Source: Salinibaculum sp. SYNS191 (GTDB taxonomy: Archaea; Halobacteriota; Halobacteria; Halobacteriales; Haloarculaceae). From it: 64,000 nucleotides of DNA. Location: positions 3,720,001-3,784,000 of the forward strand of contig NZ_CP147838.1 in NCBI RefSeq assembly GCF_037338445.1, written 5' to 3'. The translations under genes were made by a program, and so were the position numbers. The notes under the pieces were generated by a model that had not been told where the DNA came from, did no database searches, and saw only the letters and a list, made by a program, of their open reading frames with translations. Shown piece by piece: positions 35,176 to 43,616 of this stretch (its first letter is position 1; every line of letters begins with the position of its first letter).

Positions 35176-36516
35176 GTGCCCTCCAGAAAACGGACTGTCA
35201 GGGTCGCATTGCTCGTTGCAATCGTGGTGCTCGCCGCGCCGACGGCCATCGACTTTCTGACACAGGAGGGAACGACCGCCGCGGCGCCCGACGCCGTCGA
35301 CACACCGGAGGTCACCGTCAACTCGACAGCCACGCTCGACCGGCCGAAGGGACACGTCGCCTACGTCGTCGACGCGCAGGGCCCCGGACAGCTGACGATT
35401 CTCAACCGCACCACCGGCGAGGTCGTCTACCGGACGACGGAGTACAACCTCTACCACGACGTCGACCCCTCGCCCGCGGGGCGGTACACCGTCCAGTACG
35501 TCGCCAGCATCATCCTCGGCAACGAGCAGTGCCCCGACGACATCGAGGGGCTCTGTACCCGCAACGTCGTCGACCGACTGAACTACTCCACGGGCGAGCG
35601 CGAGCGCCTGTACGCCCGGACGCTGAACTACAACGGCTCGTCGAACACGCACGACGTGGACCGCGTCGACGAGGACCGCTTTCTCATCGGGGACATCCAG
35701 TTCGACCGGGTCTACACCGTCGACGTCGGCACGGGCGAGATAGACTGGGTGTGGAACGCCGCCGCGGAGTTCGACCGCTCGACCGGCGGGAAGAAGGGCG
35801 ACTGGACGCACCTCAACGACGTCGAAATCGTCGAGGAGGGCCTGTACATGGTGAACCTTCGCAACCAGGACCAGGTCGTCTTCGTCGACCGCGAGGAGGG
35901 CATGCTGGAGAACATGACCCTCGGCGCGGAGGACGACTACGACATCCTCTACGAGCAGCACAACCCCGACTACATCCCGGAGGAACGCGGCGGACCGGCA
36001 ATCCTCGTCGCTGACAGCGAGAACAGCCGCATCGTCGAGTACCAGCGCCGCAACGGCACCTGGAACCGGTCCTGGACCTGGGCCGACGAGACCATCCAGT
36101 GGCCCCGCGACGCCGACCGGCTGCCGAACAACAACACGCTCATCACCGACACGCACGGCACGCGCCTCGTCGAGGTCACGCCCAACGGGAGCATCGTCTG
36201 GGAGCACACCGTCCCCCGCGGGGTCTACGAGGCCGAACTGCTCTGGACGGGCGACGAGAGCCGGTCGGGCCGCTCGATGGCCGCAATCCAGGGAGTGACC
36301 AACGTCAGCAACGCCACCGACTACGGCGGCGTGAGCGACTCGCTCGAACGGGACTTCCGGGAACTGTTCCCGTCGCTCGTGTTGAACGGGTTCCTCTACG
36401 TCCTGCCGACGTGGATTTCGCCACTCGCCGGCGCGATGTTACTGCTCGCGACGGTCCTGGCGGCACTGTGGCTCCTCGGCGAGGTCGGCCGGTACGGCTA
36501 CCTGCGATTCCGGTGA
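35176..36516 (+). CDS. Membrane-anchored arylsulfotransferase (ASST)-like beta-propeller protein
   Basis: A 446-residue protein starting at GTG 35176. An N-terminal hydrophobic helix (VRVALLVAIVVLAAPTAIDF) precedes an exported domain with repeated strand patterns such as NTHDVDRVDEDRFLIGDIQF, WTHLNDVEIVEEGLYMVNLR and PRDADRLPNNNTLITDTHGT, which resemble the beta-propeller of arylsulfotransferases. A C-terminal membrane helix (SPLAGAMLLLATVLAALWLL) anchors it. Several N-glycosylation sequons fit surface location. Whether it transfers sulfate or only shares the propeller fold is unclear; I did not locate a catalytic His with confidence. Confidence 0.82.
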   Translation: MPSRKRTVRVALLVAIVVLAAPTAIDFLTQEGTTAAAPDAVDTPEVTVNSTATLDRPKGHVAYVVDAQGPGQLTILNRTTGEVVYRTTEYNLYHDVDPSPAGRYTVQYVASIILGNEQCPDDIEGLCTRNVVDRLNYSTGERERLYARTLNYNGSSNTHDVDRVDEDRFLIGDIQFDRVYTVDVGTGEIDWVWNAAAEFDRSTGGKKGDWTHLNDVEIVEEGLYMVNLRNQDQVVFVDREEGMLENMTLGAEDDYDILYEQHNPDYIPEERGGPAILVADSENSRIVEYQRRNGTWNRSWTWADETIQWPRDADRLPNNNTLITDTHGTRLVEVTPNGSIVWEHTVPRGVYEAELLWTGDESRSGRSMAAIQGVTNVSNATDYGGVSDSLERDFRELFPSLVLNGFLYVLPTWISPLAGAMLLLATVLAALWLLGEVGRYGYLRFR

Positions 36517-36559
36517 GGGCGGGCATGCGTCCGGTTGCCACGGGATAGCGGCTTCGAAA

Positions 36560-36705
36560 CTGCTTTAGGGGGCAGATTACTCAGTAGGGAGTACAGCCTG
36601 CGCGGGGTTGATGACGCTCCCAGCCTCGATTAGGACTCTCAAGCGACCGCGGACGTGCCGCGGAGGGCGGGGGAGTGCGAGCCCACGTGCAGGAGGTGAC
36701 CAATC
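36560..36705 (+). promoter_or_regulatory. rpl7ae promoter and long structured leader with possible kink-loop
   Basis: A TATA-like CTTTAGG at 36563-36569 predicts a leader of about 115 nt, which is long for a haloarchaeon. The leader contains a perfect hairpin CCGCGG-ACGTG-CCGCGG (36647-36663). Directly after it is GGGC(36665-36668)-GGGG-GA-GTGC-GA-GCCC(36681-36684), a stem with opposed GA dinucleotides that could form an L7Ae-binding kink-loop. The strong ribosome-binding site GGAGGTGA (36692-36699) follows at once, so L7Ae binding could block translation. The fold was judged by eye. Confidence 0.45.
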
Positions 36706-37068
36706 ATGCCAGTGTACGTTGATTTCGACGTCCCGGCAGATCTCGAAGACGACGCCCTCGAGGCGCTCGAGATCGCACGGGACACAGGTACGGTAAAGAA
36801 AGGTACGAACGAGACGACGAAGGCAGTCGAGCGAGGCAACGCACGCCTCGTCTACGTCGCCGAGGACGTCCAGCCGGAGGAGGTCGTCATGCACCTCCCC
36901 GAACTGGCCGACGAGAAGGACATCCCCTACGTCTTCGTCGGCACGCAGGACGACGTCGGCCACGCCGCCGGCCTCGAAGTCGGCAGCGCCGCCGCGGCCA
37001 TCACCGACCCGGGCGAGGCCGAGGCCGACGTCCAGGACATCGCCGACAAGGTCGAGGAACTCCGCTGA
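36706..37068 (+). CDS. rpl7ae: Ribosomal protein L7Ae
   Basis: A 120-residue multifunctional K-turn-binding protein of the large ribosomal subunit, also a core part of box C/D and H/ACA RNPs and RNase P in archaea. The signature [20 protein letters not shown] is present, followed by [20 protein letters not shown] and [13 protein letters not shown]. It is the first gene of rpl7ae-rps28e-rpl24e-ndk, an order conserved in haloarchaea. Confidence 0.98.
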   Translation: MPVYVDFDVPADLEDDALEALEIARDTGTVKKGTNETTKAVERGNARLVYVAEDVQPEEVVMHLPELADEKDIPYVFVGTQDDVGHAAGLEVGSAAAAITDPGEAEADVQDIADKVEELR

Positions 37069-37079
37069 GGTGACCAAGG

Positions 37080-37310
37080 ATGAGCGCAGAGGAGTCTGAG
37101 GAAGGCGGCGGTTCCACACCCGCGGAGGTCATCGAACTCGTGGGCCGAACGGGGATGCACGGCGAGGCCATGCAGGTCAAGTGCCGCATCCGCGAGGGCG
37201 AGAACAAGGGTCGCATCATCACCCGCAACGTTCTCGGCCCGGTCCGCGAGGGCGACGTCCTCCAGCTGCGTGAGACAGCCCGCGAAGCGGACACTATCGG
37301 AGGTCAATAA
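37080..37310 (+). CDS. rps28e: Ribosomal protein S28e
   Basis: A 76-residue small-subunit protein with the S28e core [20 protein letters not shown] and the conserved C-terminal LRETAREAD segment. It starts 11 nt after rpl7ae with GAGGTGA upstream and ends in a TAATG overlap with rpl24e. Confidence 0.97.
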   Translation: MSAEESEEGGGSTPAEVIELVGRTGMHGEAMQVKCRIREGENKGRIITRNVLGPVREGDVLQLRETAREADTIGGQ

Positions 37311-37693
37311 TGCCCCAAACGCGCGAGTGTGACTTCTGTGGGGCCGACATCGAACCCGGCACGGGAACGATGTTCGTCCACACGGACGGCACGACGATAC
37401 ACTACTGTTCAGCCAAGTGCGAGAAAAACGCCGACCTCGGGCGCGAGGCCCGTGACCTCGAGTGGGCCGGCGAGGAGACCCCCGAGGCCACGGCAGAATC
37501 GGAGGACGAAGCGGAAGAAGAACCAGCGGCCGAAGCCGAGGAGCCCGAAACCGTCGCGGACGACGAGTCCGAGGACGAAGAAGCGGAGTCCGACAACGAG
37601 ACTGAGGCGGCCGACGACGAGGCCGAAGACGAAGAAGCGGAGTCCGACGACGAGGCCGAGGAAGACGACGAGGAGACGGAGGCCGAGGCATGA
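37310..37693 (+). CDS. rpl24e: Ribosomal protein L24e with long acidic C-terminal tail
   Basis: The N-terminal 56 residues are a normal L24e zinc-binding protein: [20 protein letters not shown], then [21 protein letters not shown]. The remaining 70 residues are a low-complexity tail made almost entirely of Glu, Asp and Ala with repeats of [11 protein letters not shown] type. The stretch stays in frame and ends in an ATGA overlap with ndk, so the tail is translated and coupled, not a frameshift product. Most archaeal L24e proteins end soon after the zinc domain. Confidence 0.95.
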   Translation: MPQTRECDFCGADIEPGTGTMFVHTDGTTIHYCSAKCEKNADLGREARDLEWAGEETPEATAESEDEAEEEPAAEAEEPETVADDESEDEEAESDNETEAADDEAEDEEAESDDEAEEDDEETEAEA

Positions 37694-38157
37694 GCGAGGA
37701 CCTCGAACGGACCTTCGTGATGGTCAAGCCCGACGGCGTCCAGCGCGGCCTCGTCGGCGACGTCATCTCTCGGTTCGAGGACCGCGGGCTGAAGCTCGTC
37801 GGCGCGAAGTTCATGCAGATCGACCAGGACCTCGCAGAGGACCACTACGGTGAACACGAGGACAAGCCCTTCTTCGAGGACCTCGTCGACTTCATCACCG
37901 CCGGTCCGGTCATGGCGATGGTCTGGGAGGGGCAGGACGCGGTGAGTCAGGTCCGCACCATGATGGGTGAGACCGACCCCGCCGAGTCCGCGCCCGGGAC
38001 CATCCGCGGCGACTTCGGGCTGGACCTCGGTCGGAACGTCATCCACGGCTCCGACGACGAGGACCCCGGCGCGAACGAGCGCGAGATAGAGCTGTTCTTC
38101 GACGACGAGGAACTCGTCGAGTGGGAACGCATCGACGAGACCTGGCTGTACGAGTAA
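37690..38157 (+). CDS. ndk: Nucleoside diphosphate kinase
   Basis: A 155-residue NDK that equilibrates nucleoside tri- and diphosphates. It begins with [19 protein letters not shown], carries [10 protein letters not shown], and has the active-site [20 protein letters not shown] with the phospho-His. All key residues are present. It is the last gene of the ribosomal operon. Confidence 0.98.
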   Translation: MSEDLERTFVMVKPDGVQRGLVGDVISRFEDRGLKLVGAKFMQIDQDLAEDHYGEHEDKPFFEDLVDFITAGPVMAMVWEGQDAVSQVRTMMGETDPAESAPGTIRGDFGLDLGRNVIHGSDDEDPGANEREIELFFDDEELVEWERIDETWLYE

Positions 38158-38200
38158 TCGCGCCCCGTTTTCGTCGTTCTCGACTGCACAGCGACGGCTA

Positions 38201-38635
38201 TCAAATGTCGAACTCGCGGCCGCTGCGCTCCGCGATGTCGAACTCGTAGGGCGTGAGGTCCGTCCGGCCCGTCGAGTCGGCCCAGGAGATCGGGTTGGGG
38301 ACCGACTGCGTGTTCCGGGCGAGGGCGGCGAAGGCCTGCTCGGCCTCCCCGTAGGCGCTCTCGACCAGTTCGCCGCGGAGGACGACGCTGCGCCACGTCT
38401 GGCCCGGCTCGGTCTCCTCGTACACCGTGACGCTCGCCTTTCGACTCGCCTGGAGGTGGCGGTGCTTGTGGCTCTCTGCCGGTTCGGTCAGTTGCATCAC
38501 GAGCAGGTCCCTGTCGCTGACGTAGCCGTAACACATCGGGACCTGGTAGGGGTAGGTCTGGCCGGACAGCGCCAGGACGGCGACGCCGTTGCGTTCCAGC
38601 ACCGTCGCAATCTCCGCGTCGCTGAGGTGGTTCAT
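38201..38635 (-). CDS. Pyridoxamine 5'-phosphate oxidase-family flavin-binding protein
   Basis: A 144-residue split-barrel protein. The beginning MNHLSDAEIATVLERNGVAV and the segments YPYQVPMCYGYVSDRDLLVM and SHKHRHLQASRKASVTVYEE match the PPOX/FMN-binding class common in haloarchaea, which usually bind FMN, F420 or heme. The ATG at 38635 gives the family N terminus. It is divergent from the hemerythrin fusion gene, and an inverted repeat lies between them. Confidence 0.87.
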   Translation of the reverse strand: MNHLSDAEIATVLERNGVAVLALSGQTYPYQVPMCYGYVSDRDLLVMQLTEPAESHKHRHLQASRKASVTVYEETEPGQTWRSVVLRGELVESAYGEAEQAFAALARNTQSVPNPISWADSTGRTDLTPYEFDIAERSGREFDI

Positions 38636-38721
38636 CGGTCGGCCCTGCCTCGGTGGAGCACCTGGCGGCGATGCGGGGCCGGACACCGGTGTAGCGACCT
38701 GGCTTCCATACTACACGTTTC

Positions 38722-38752
38722 ATGTAACCAGCTATGAGGTTTTGTGGTACAT
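38722..38752. promoter_or_regulatory. Inverted repeat in divergent promoter region
   Basis: ATGTAACC (38722-38729) and GGTACAT (38746-38752) form an imperfect inverted repeat with a 16-nt spacer in the 175-nt divergent region between the PPOX gene and the hemerythrin fusion gene. It lies upstream of a TTTTAGAGG TATA-like element (about 38780-38788) that would serve the fusion gene. It could be an operator for either gene. Confidence 0.35.
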
Positions 38753-38810
38753 TTTCAGCCACCGGGAATGGACACCTGGTTTTAGAGGGTCTTTACGGTC
38801 ATATCCGGGT

Positions 38811-40676
38811 ATGGCATCCGGGTCGGAGAGCATGTTTATCGAGTGGGACGACGAGCGCTATAGCACCGCCATCGAGCGGTTCGACGAGCAACACCAGCAC
38901 CTCTTCGGACTCCTGAACGACCTCCACGTGGCGATGGACGAGGGCCGGTCCGAGGAGGAGGTCGGCGACATCCTCCGGGAACTCGAACGCTACACCGAGT
39001 ACCACTTCGGCGACGAGGAGGAGTTCATGCAGGACTGCGGCTACTCCATGGACTGTGCGGACTGTTTCTACAACCACCGGGAGAAACACGAGGAGTTCGC
39101 CGAGAAAGTGAGCGAACTCCGCGAGAAACACGAGGACGGCGAGTACATCACGATGGAGGTGCTGATGTTCGCCCGCGACTGGCTGGACTCCCACATCGCC
39201 GGCGGCAACCAGGACCAGAACTACGGCGACTACTACAGGGAGAACATAGACGACGACTACGAGTACGAGCCGGGCAAGCTCAACAAGAACCGCGAGGTCG
39301 AGGCAGCCCACCCCGAGGCGCTCCAGGAGGACACGTCGACGGCGGACCTGGAGGCCACCCTCGGGAGCGACATCCTCTCCGGTGGCGCGCTGTCGGTGCC
39401 CGAGGGCCCGATGGCCGCCTGGGTCGAGCGGGTCTTCGACAAGTACGGCGACCGGACGGCCGTGCGCCGGCCCGAACTGGAGGCGGGGTACGACCGGACG
39501 TTCGACCAGTTCCGGGAGCGCGCCCGGAGCGTCGCCGCCGGCCTGCTGGACGCCGGGCTGGAACCCGGCGACCGGGTCGGCATCCACGCCGACCCCCGCT
39601 ACGAGTGGTCAGTCGTCGACATGGCCTGTCACATGGCCGGTCTGGTCTCCGTGCCCGTCTCGACGCTGTACGGCAACGAGCGCGCCCGCCACGTCATCGC
39701 CGACGCCGGCGTCGACGTCCTCCTCGCGGAGCGGACCCTGCCGGTCGCAGTCGAACAGGCGGTCGAGCGGGTCTTCACCATCGACGACCTGCCGACGGGC
39801 GACCGCGCACGGCTCCCCGGGTTCGACCGCGACCCCGACGACGTTGCGACCATCGTCTACAAGCTCGGGACGGACAAGCACCCGCGTGGCTGTGCGCTCA
39901 CCCACAGGAACCTGCTCGCGGGCGTCGGGATGCTCGACAGCCGGCTGCCGCTGGATGCCGGCGGCACGGGAACCTGCTTCCTGCCGCTGGCGCACATCTA
40001 CCAGCGCCTGTCCACGTACTACCTCTGGGGGACGGGCAACGCCGTCGCGTACATCAACACCGACGCGTTCAAAGAGCAACTTCAGACCGTCCAGCCGGAC
40101 GTGCTGGTCGGCGTGCCACAGGCGTACGGGCGGCTCCACGACGCCATCCGCGACCGCATGAGCGAGATGGGCGGCGCGAAGAAGTTCCTCGCTAACGACG
40201 TCGCCCGGAGCTACGGGGCGGCGATGAAGCCCGGCGAGAGCGCGTCCTCGCGGCTCTCGATAAAGCACTCCATGGCCGAGCGGACCGTGTTCTCGACGCT
40301 GCGCGAGGAGTTCGGCCTGGCGAACGTGGAGTACGCGCTGACCGGGACCGACAGCATCGACGACGACATCGTGGAGTTCTTCTGGGGGTTCGGCCTCCCG
40401 CTGACCGAGGTGTACGAGTCCACCGAACTCACCGGACTCGCCACGATGACCGCGCCCGACGACCACCGGACGGACACCGTCGGGACGCCGTTCCCCGGCA
40501 CCGACGTGGCCCTGGCGGAGGACGGCGAAGTGCTCGTCCGCGGCCCCGGCGTCATGGCCGGCTACTGGAACGACGAGGAGGCGACGGCCTACGCGATTCG
40601 CGACGGCTGGTACCACACCGGCGACCTCGGCGAGTTCGACGACGAGGGCTCGCTGCGTATCGTCGGCGCGAAGTAG
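38811..40676 (+). CDS. Bacteriohemerythrin fused to degenerate, C-terminally truncated acyl-CoA-synthetase-like domain
   Basis: A 621-residue single frame. Residues 8-142 are a bacteriohemerythrin: likely di-iron ligands are H28 (DEQHQHLF), H65 and E69 (YHFGDEE), H89 and H93 (NHREKH) and H128 (WLDSHI). The expected Asp five residues after H128 is N133, with D135 next. After an acidic linker, residues 200-621 follow the AMP-binding fold (FLPLAHIYQRLSTYYLWGTG, YESTE, DGWYHTGDL with D605). The ATP loop is altered (KLGTDKHPRG in place of SGTTGxPKG). The frame stops right after RIVGAK, before the mobile C-terminal domain with its catalytic Lys. The ATG at 38811 has a TATA-like box about 27 nt upstream. 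Probably an oxygen- or NO-binding protein with a non-catalytic or altered adenylation module. Confidence 0.88.
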   Translation: MASGSESMFIEWDDERYSTAIERFDEQHQHLFGLLNDLHVAMDEGRSEEEVGDILRELERYTEYHFGDEEEFMQDCGYSMDCADCFYNHREKHEEFAEKVSELREKHEDGEYITMEVLMFARDWLDSHIAGGNQDQNYGDYYRENIDDDYEYEPGKLNKNREVEAAHPEALQEDTSTADLEATLGSDILSGGALSVPEGPMAAWVERVFDKYGDRTAVRRPELEAGYDRTFDQFRERARSVAAGLLDAGLEPGDRVGIHADPRYEWSVVDMACHMAGLVSVPVSTLYGNERARHVIADAGVDVLLAERTLPVAVEQAVERVFTIDDLPTGDRARLPGFDRDPDDVATIVYKLGTDKHPRGCALTHRNLLAGVGMLDSRLPLDAGGTGTCFLPLAHIYQRLSTYYLWGTGNAVAYINTDAFKEQLQTVQPDVLVGVPQAYGRLHDAIRDRMSEMGGAKKFLANDVARSYGAAMKPGESASSRLSIKHSMAERTVFSTLREEFGLANVEYALTGTDSIDDDIVEFFWGFGLPLTEVYESTELTGLATMTAPDDHRTDTVGTPFPGTDVALAEDGEVLVRGPGVMAGYWNDEEATAYAIRDGWYHTGDLGEFDDEGSLRIVGAK

Positions 40677-40716
40677 CCGCTCGACCGTACCCTCTGCCCG
40701 CGTCTCTACTCGCGCT

Positions 40717-41334
40717 CTATTCGCCGTCGACCAGTTCGTCGAACCGCCGCGGCACCAGCACGAGCAGACGCCGCGGCGTGTACCGGATGGCAACGGTGAC
40801 GATTTCGACGAGGCGTTTGCGGACGAGGACGTACACGCCGGAGAAGACGAGCGTGGCGACGACGAGCAGACGGACGGACCCGGCGGTGACCGCAAGCAAC
40901 GGGAGGCCAGCGGCCAGGGCCAGCACCAGGTCCGAGGGCGCACCGTCGTACGCGACGAACCGCCGGGGTGCGACCCACCGGCCGTGGTAGTGCGAGTACA
41001 CCGCGCGGTCAGGCTGTTCGACCCAGGGCCGCAGCGAGAGCCCGCCGCCGCCGGCGTCCATCACCGAGTGCGCGGCCAGGGCGACGAGAGCGGTGGCCAG
41101 CGACACGGACGCCAGCGTCGGCCAGAGGGCGGCGAGCAGGGTGGCCGGGACCGCGAGGACGGAGAAGTACACCGGGAAGTGCAGCGTCCGGCGGTGCTCG
41201 GCGTAGGCGTCGAGGTCCGGGAGGAAGCCGGCCACGTAGCCGACGAGCATCGCCACCGGGGCGTACTCCGGGACGGTCGCCAGCGTCACCGCTCCGGCGG
41301 CCATCCCGTACAGCGCGTGCGTCGTCGCCATCAT
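40717..41334 (-). CDS. YdjM-like membrane-bound metal-dependent hydrolase
   Basis: A 205-residue membrane protein with the YdjM/LexA-binding-hydrolase pattern: an N-terminal MMATTHALYGMAAGAVTLAT with an early His, GFLPDLDAYAEHRRTLHFPV and AAHSVMDAGGGGLSLRPW, plus several hydrophobic helices. Conserved His and Asp residues suggest a metal site. Function in archaea is unknown. It converges with the hemerythrin fusion gene and is divergent from RuBisCO. Confidence 0.85.
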   Translation of the reverse strand: MMATTHALYGMAAGAVTLATVPEYAPVAMLVGYVAGFLPDLDAYAEHRRTLHFPVYFSVLAVPATLLAALWPTLASVSLATALVALAAHSVMDAGGGGLSLRPWVEQPDRAVYSHYHGRWVAPRRFVAYDGAPSDLVLALAAGLPLLAVTAGSVRLLVVATLVFSGVYVLVRKRLVEIVTVAIRYTPRRLLVLVPRRFDELVDGE

Positions 41335-41477
41335 CGTGGTCGCCCTGACGGTCCGGAGGTACAAAACACACACCACTCAGTTTGGCTATATATTCTGCCG
41401 CCGTCTCCCGGACTCGGGCGGCGACCGCAATAGCCCGCCGGCCGGAATTTATACGCGGCCGGGTGCAACGTGCTGTC

Positions 41478-42728
41478 ATGGGCATCACCTACGACGACTT
41501 CCTGGACCTCGACTACGACCCGACGGAGACGGACCTCGTCTGCGAGTTCTACGTCGAACCGGCCGCGGACATGGACTGGGACGACGCCGCCAGCCGCGTC
41601 GCCTCCGAATCCTCAAACGGCACCTGGGCGGAACTCCAGGTCGAGGGGTCCATCCGGGACCTCTCGGCGACGGCGTGTGACATCGACGAGGACAGCGGCA
41701 CCGTCACCGTCGCGTATCCCGACGCGCTGTTCGAACCGGGCAACATGCCCCAGGTACTGTCCTGCATCGCGGGGAACATCCTCGGGATGAAGGCCGTCGA
41801 CCGCATCCGCCTGCTGGACTGTGACTGGCCCGAGCAACTCGCCACCTCGTTCCCCGGCCCGCAGTTCGGGACGAGCGTCAAATCTGAACTTCTCGACGCC
41901 GGCGAGCGCCCCATCACGGCGACAGTCCCCAAGCCGAAGGTGGGGCTGTCGACCGACCAGCACGCGCAAATCGGCTACGAGGCCTGGACGGGCGGGCTGG
42001 ACCTGCTGAAGGACGACGAGAACCTCACCGACCAGGCGTTCAACCCCTTCGAGGACCGCCTCACCGAGAGCCTGGCCCAGCGCGACCGGGCCGAGGACGA
42101 GACCGGCGAGACCAAAAGCTACCTGCTTAACGTGACCGCGTCCGGCACAGAGATGCTCGAACGGGTGGACCTGGCGGCCGAACACGGCTGCGAGTTCGTC
42201 ATGGTCGACGTCGTGACGACTGGCTGGGCCGCCGTCCAGCAGGTCCGCGAACGCTGTGAGCGACACGGGCTGGCAATCCACGCCCACCGCGCGATGCACG
42301 CCGCCTTCGACCGGGTGCCGACCCACGGCGTCTCGATGCGCGTGCTCGCGCAGGTGGCGCGTCTCTGCGGCGTCGACCACATCCACACCGGGACGGCGGG
42401 CCTTGGCAAACTCGAAAACGAGGACACGCCGGGCATCAACGAGTGGCTCCACGGTGAACTGTACGGTCTGAACGACGTGCTCCCGATGGCCTCCGGTGGA
42501 CTCCACCCGGGCCTGGTTCCGGCGCTGCTCGACGCACTCGGGACGAACATCGGCGTCCAGGCCGGCGGGGGCGTCCACGGTCACCCCGACGGAACCCACG
42601 CCGGGGCGAAGGCGCTGCGGCGGGCCGTCGAGGCTGCCGCTGCCGGCGAGCCGATAGCGGACGCCGCCGAAGACACGCCCGAACTCGCCACCGCTATCGA
42701 CAAGTGGGGGACTGAGACGCCGCGGTAG
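41478..42728 (+). CDS. rbcL: Form III ribulose-1,5-bisphosphate carboxylase/oxygenase
   Basis: A 416-residue archaeal RuBisCO. Active-site residues are all present: K152 and K154 (TVPKPKVGL), the carbamylated Lys K178 with D180 and E181 (GGLDLLKDDEN), H270, R271 and H274 (AHRAMH), loop-6 K311 (GLGKLEN), S339 and the GGGV phosphate loop. There is no small-subunit gene, as expected for form III. In archaea this enzyme converts ribulose bisphosphate from nucleoside ribose into two 3-phosphoglycerates rather than running a Calvin cycle. It converges with the kinase/isomerase pair that would make its substrate. Confidence 0.96.
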   Translation: MGITYDDFLDLDYDPTETDLVCEFYVEPAADMDWDDAASRVASESSNGTWAELQVEGSIRDLSATACDIDEDSGTVTVAYPDALFEPGNMPQVLSCIAGNILGMKAVDRIRLLDCDWPEQLATSFPGPQFGTSVKSELLDAGERPITATVPKPKVGLSTDQHAQIGYEAWTGGLDLLKDDENLTDQAFNPFEDRLTESLAQRDRAEDETGETKSYLLNVTASGTEMLERVDLAAEHGCEFVMVDVVTTGWAAVQQVRERCERHGLAIHAHRAMHAAFDRVPTHGVSMRVLAQVARLCGVDHIHTGTAGLGKLENEDTPGINEWLHGELYGLNDVLPMASGGLHPGLVPALLDALGTNIGVQAGGGVHGHPDGTHAGAKALRRAVEAAAAGEPIADAAEDTPELATAIDKWGTETPR

Positions 42729-42755
42729 CGACCTTCCGCTCTTTTCGGTCGTCGG

Positions 42756-43616
42756 TCACTCGCGCAGGTCCTCGATATCCGCCCACGAAACGTGGGTCCG
42801 CGCGCCGATGGACTTGGCCGCCAGCGCCCCGGCGGCGTTGGCGACGGCCAGCGCGTCGTCGTCGTCCTCGCCGTTCAGCACCGCAGCCAGGAAGCCCGCG
42901 GCGAACGCGTCGCCTGCACCGGTCGTGTCGACCGGTTCGACGTCGTACCCGGAGTGAGTCCGCCGGCTGGAGGCTCGGACCTCGCCGCCGTCTTCGCCCC
43001 GGGTGATGACGGTGACGCCGTCGCCGGCAGCCAGCAGTCCCTCCTCGGCCGCCGTCTCGGCCTCGCGCTCGTTCAGGAAGAGGTAGTCCGCGGTGGCAGC
43101 GACGGAGCGGTAGTCGCGCTCGTCGAGGCGGCGGCCCGGCGCGAAACTGACCGTGGCACCGGCGTCGCGGGCGCGCTCGGCCAGCATCTCGGCAGTTTCC
43201 AGGCGCTGGCTCGTCAGGTGGACGTGGTCGACCGAGTCGAGGAGAGAGTCGGGAGCATCTGCGGCCCGAAACGACTCGTTGACGCCGTCGTTGGCGAGGA
43301 CCATCACCTCGCCGCGGTCGTCGACGACGAGGTACTTCACCGTCGTCTCGCCGATGGTCCGCTGGAGGTGCGAACAGTCGACCCCTGCGGCGGTGAGTTC
43401 CTCGCGCGCGAGGCGGCCGTAGTCGTCCTCGCCGACGCTCCCGAGGAGGGCGGAATCCACGCCCAGACTCTCCATCGTGACGGCGGTGTTCGAGGCGCTG
43501 CCGCCGCCCGCGTGGGTCTGTCCCGTAATCGCCGCCTCGCCGTCGGGGGCGGGCAGTGAGTCGACCCGGAGTGTCACGTCCCAGTTGACGTGGCCGGCAC
43601 AGAGCACCCGCGTCAC
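42756..43616 (-). CDS. PfkB-family kinase, probable ribose-1-phosphate kinase
   Basis: A 286-residue ribokinase-like enzyme. It has an N-terminal GGGSASNTAVTMESLG motif and the C-terminal PfkB signature VDTTGAGDAFAAGFLA with the catalytic Asp. The family phosphorylates sugars or nucleosides. Its start overlaps the stop of the ribose-1,5-bisphosphate isomerase gene (ATGA), and RuBisCO is the facing neighbour. The best reading is therefore the ATP-dependent ribose-1-phosphate kinase known from haloarchaeal guanosine degradation. A different pentose or nucleoside specificity remains possible. Confidence 0.88.
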   Translation of the reverse strand: MTRVLCAGHVNWDVTLRVDSLPAPDGEAAITGQTHAGGGSASNTAVTMESLGVDSALLGSVGEDDYGRLAREELTAAGVDCSHLQRTIGETTVKYLVVDDRGEVMVLANDGVNESFRAADAPDSLLDSVDHVHLTSQRLETAEMLAERARDAGATVSFAPGRRLDERDYRSVAATADYLFLNEREAETAAEEGLLAAGDGVTVITRGEDGGEVRASSRRTHSGYDVEPVDTTGAGDAFAAGFLAAVLNGEDDDDALAVANAAGALAAKSIGARTHVSWADIEDLRE

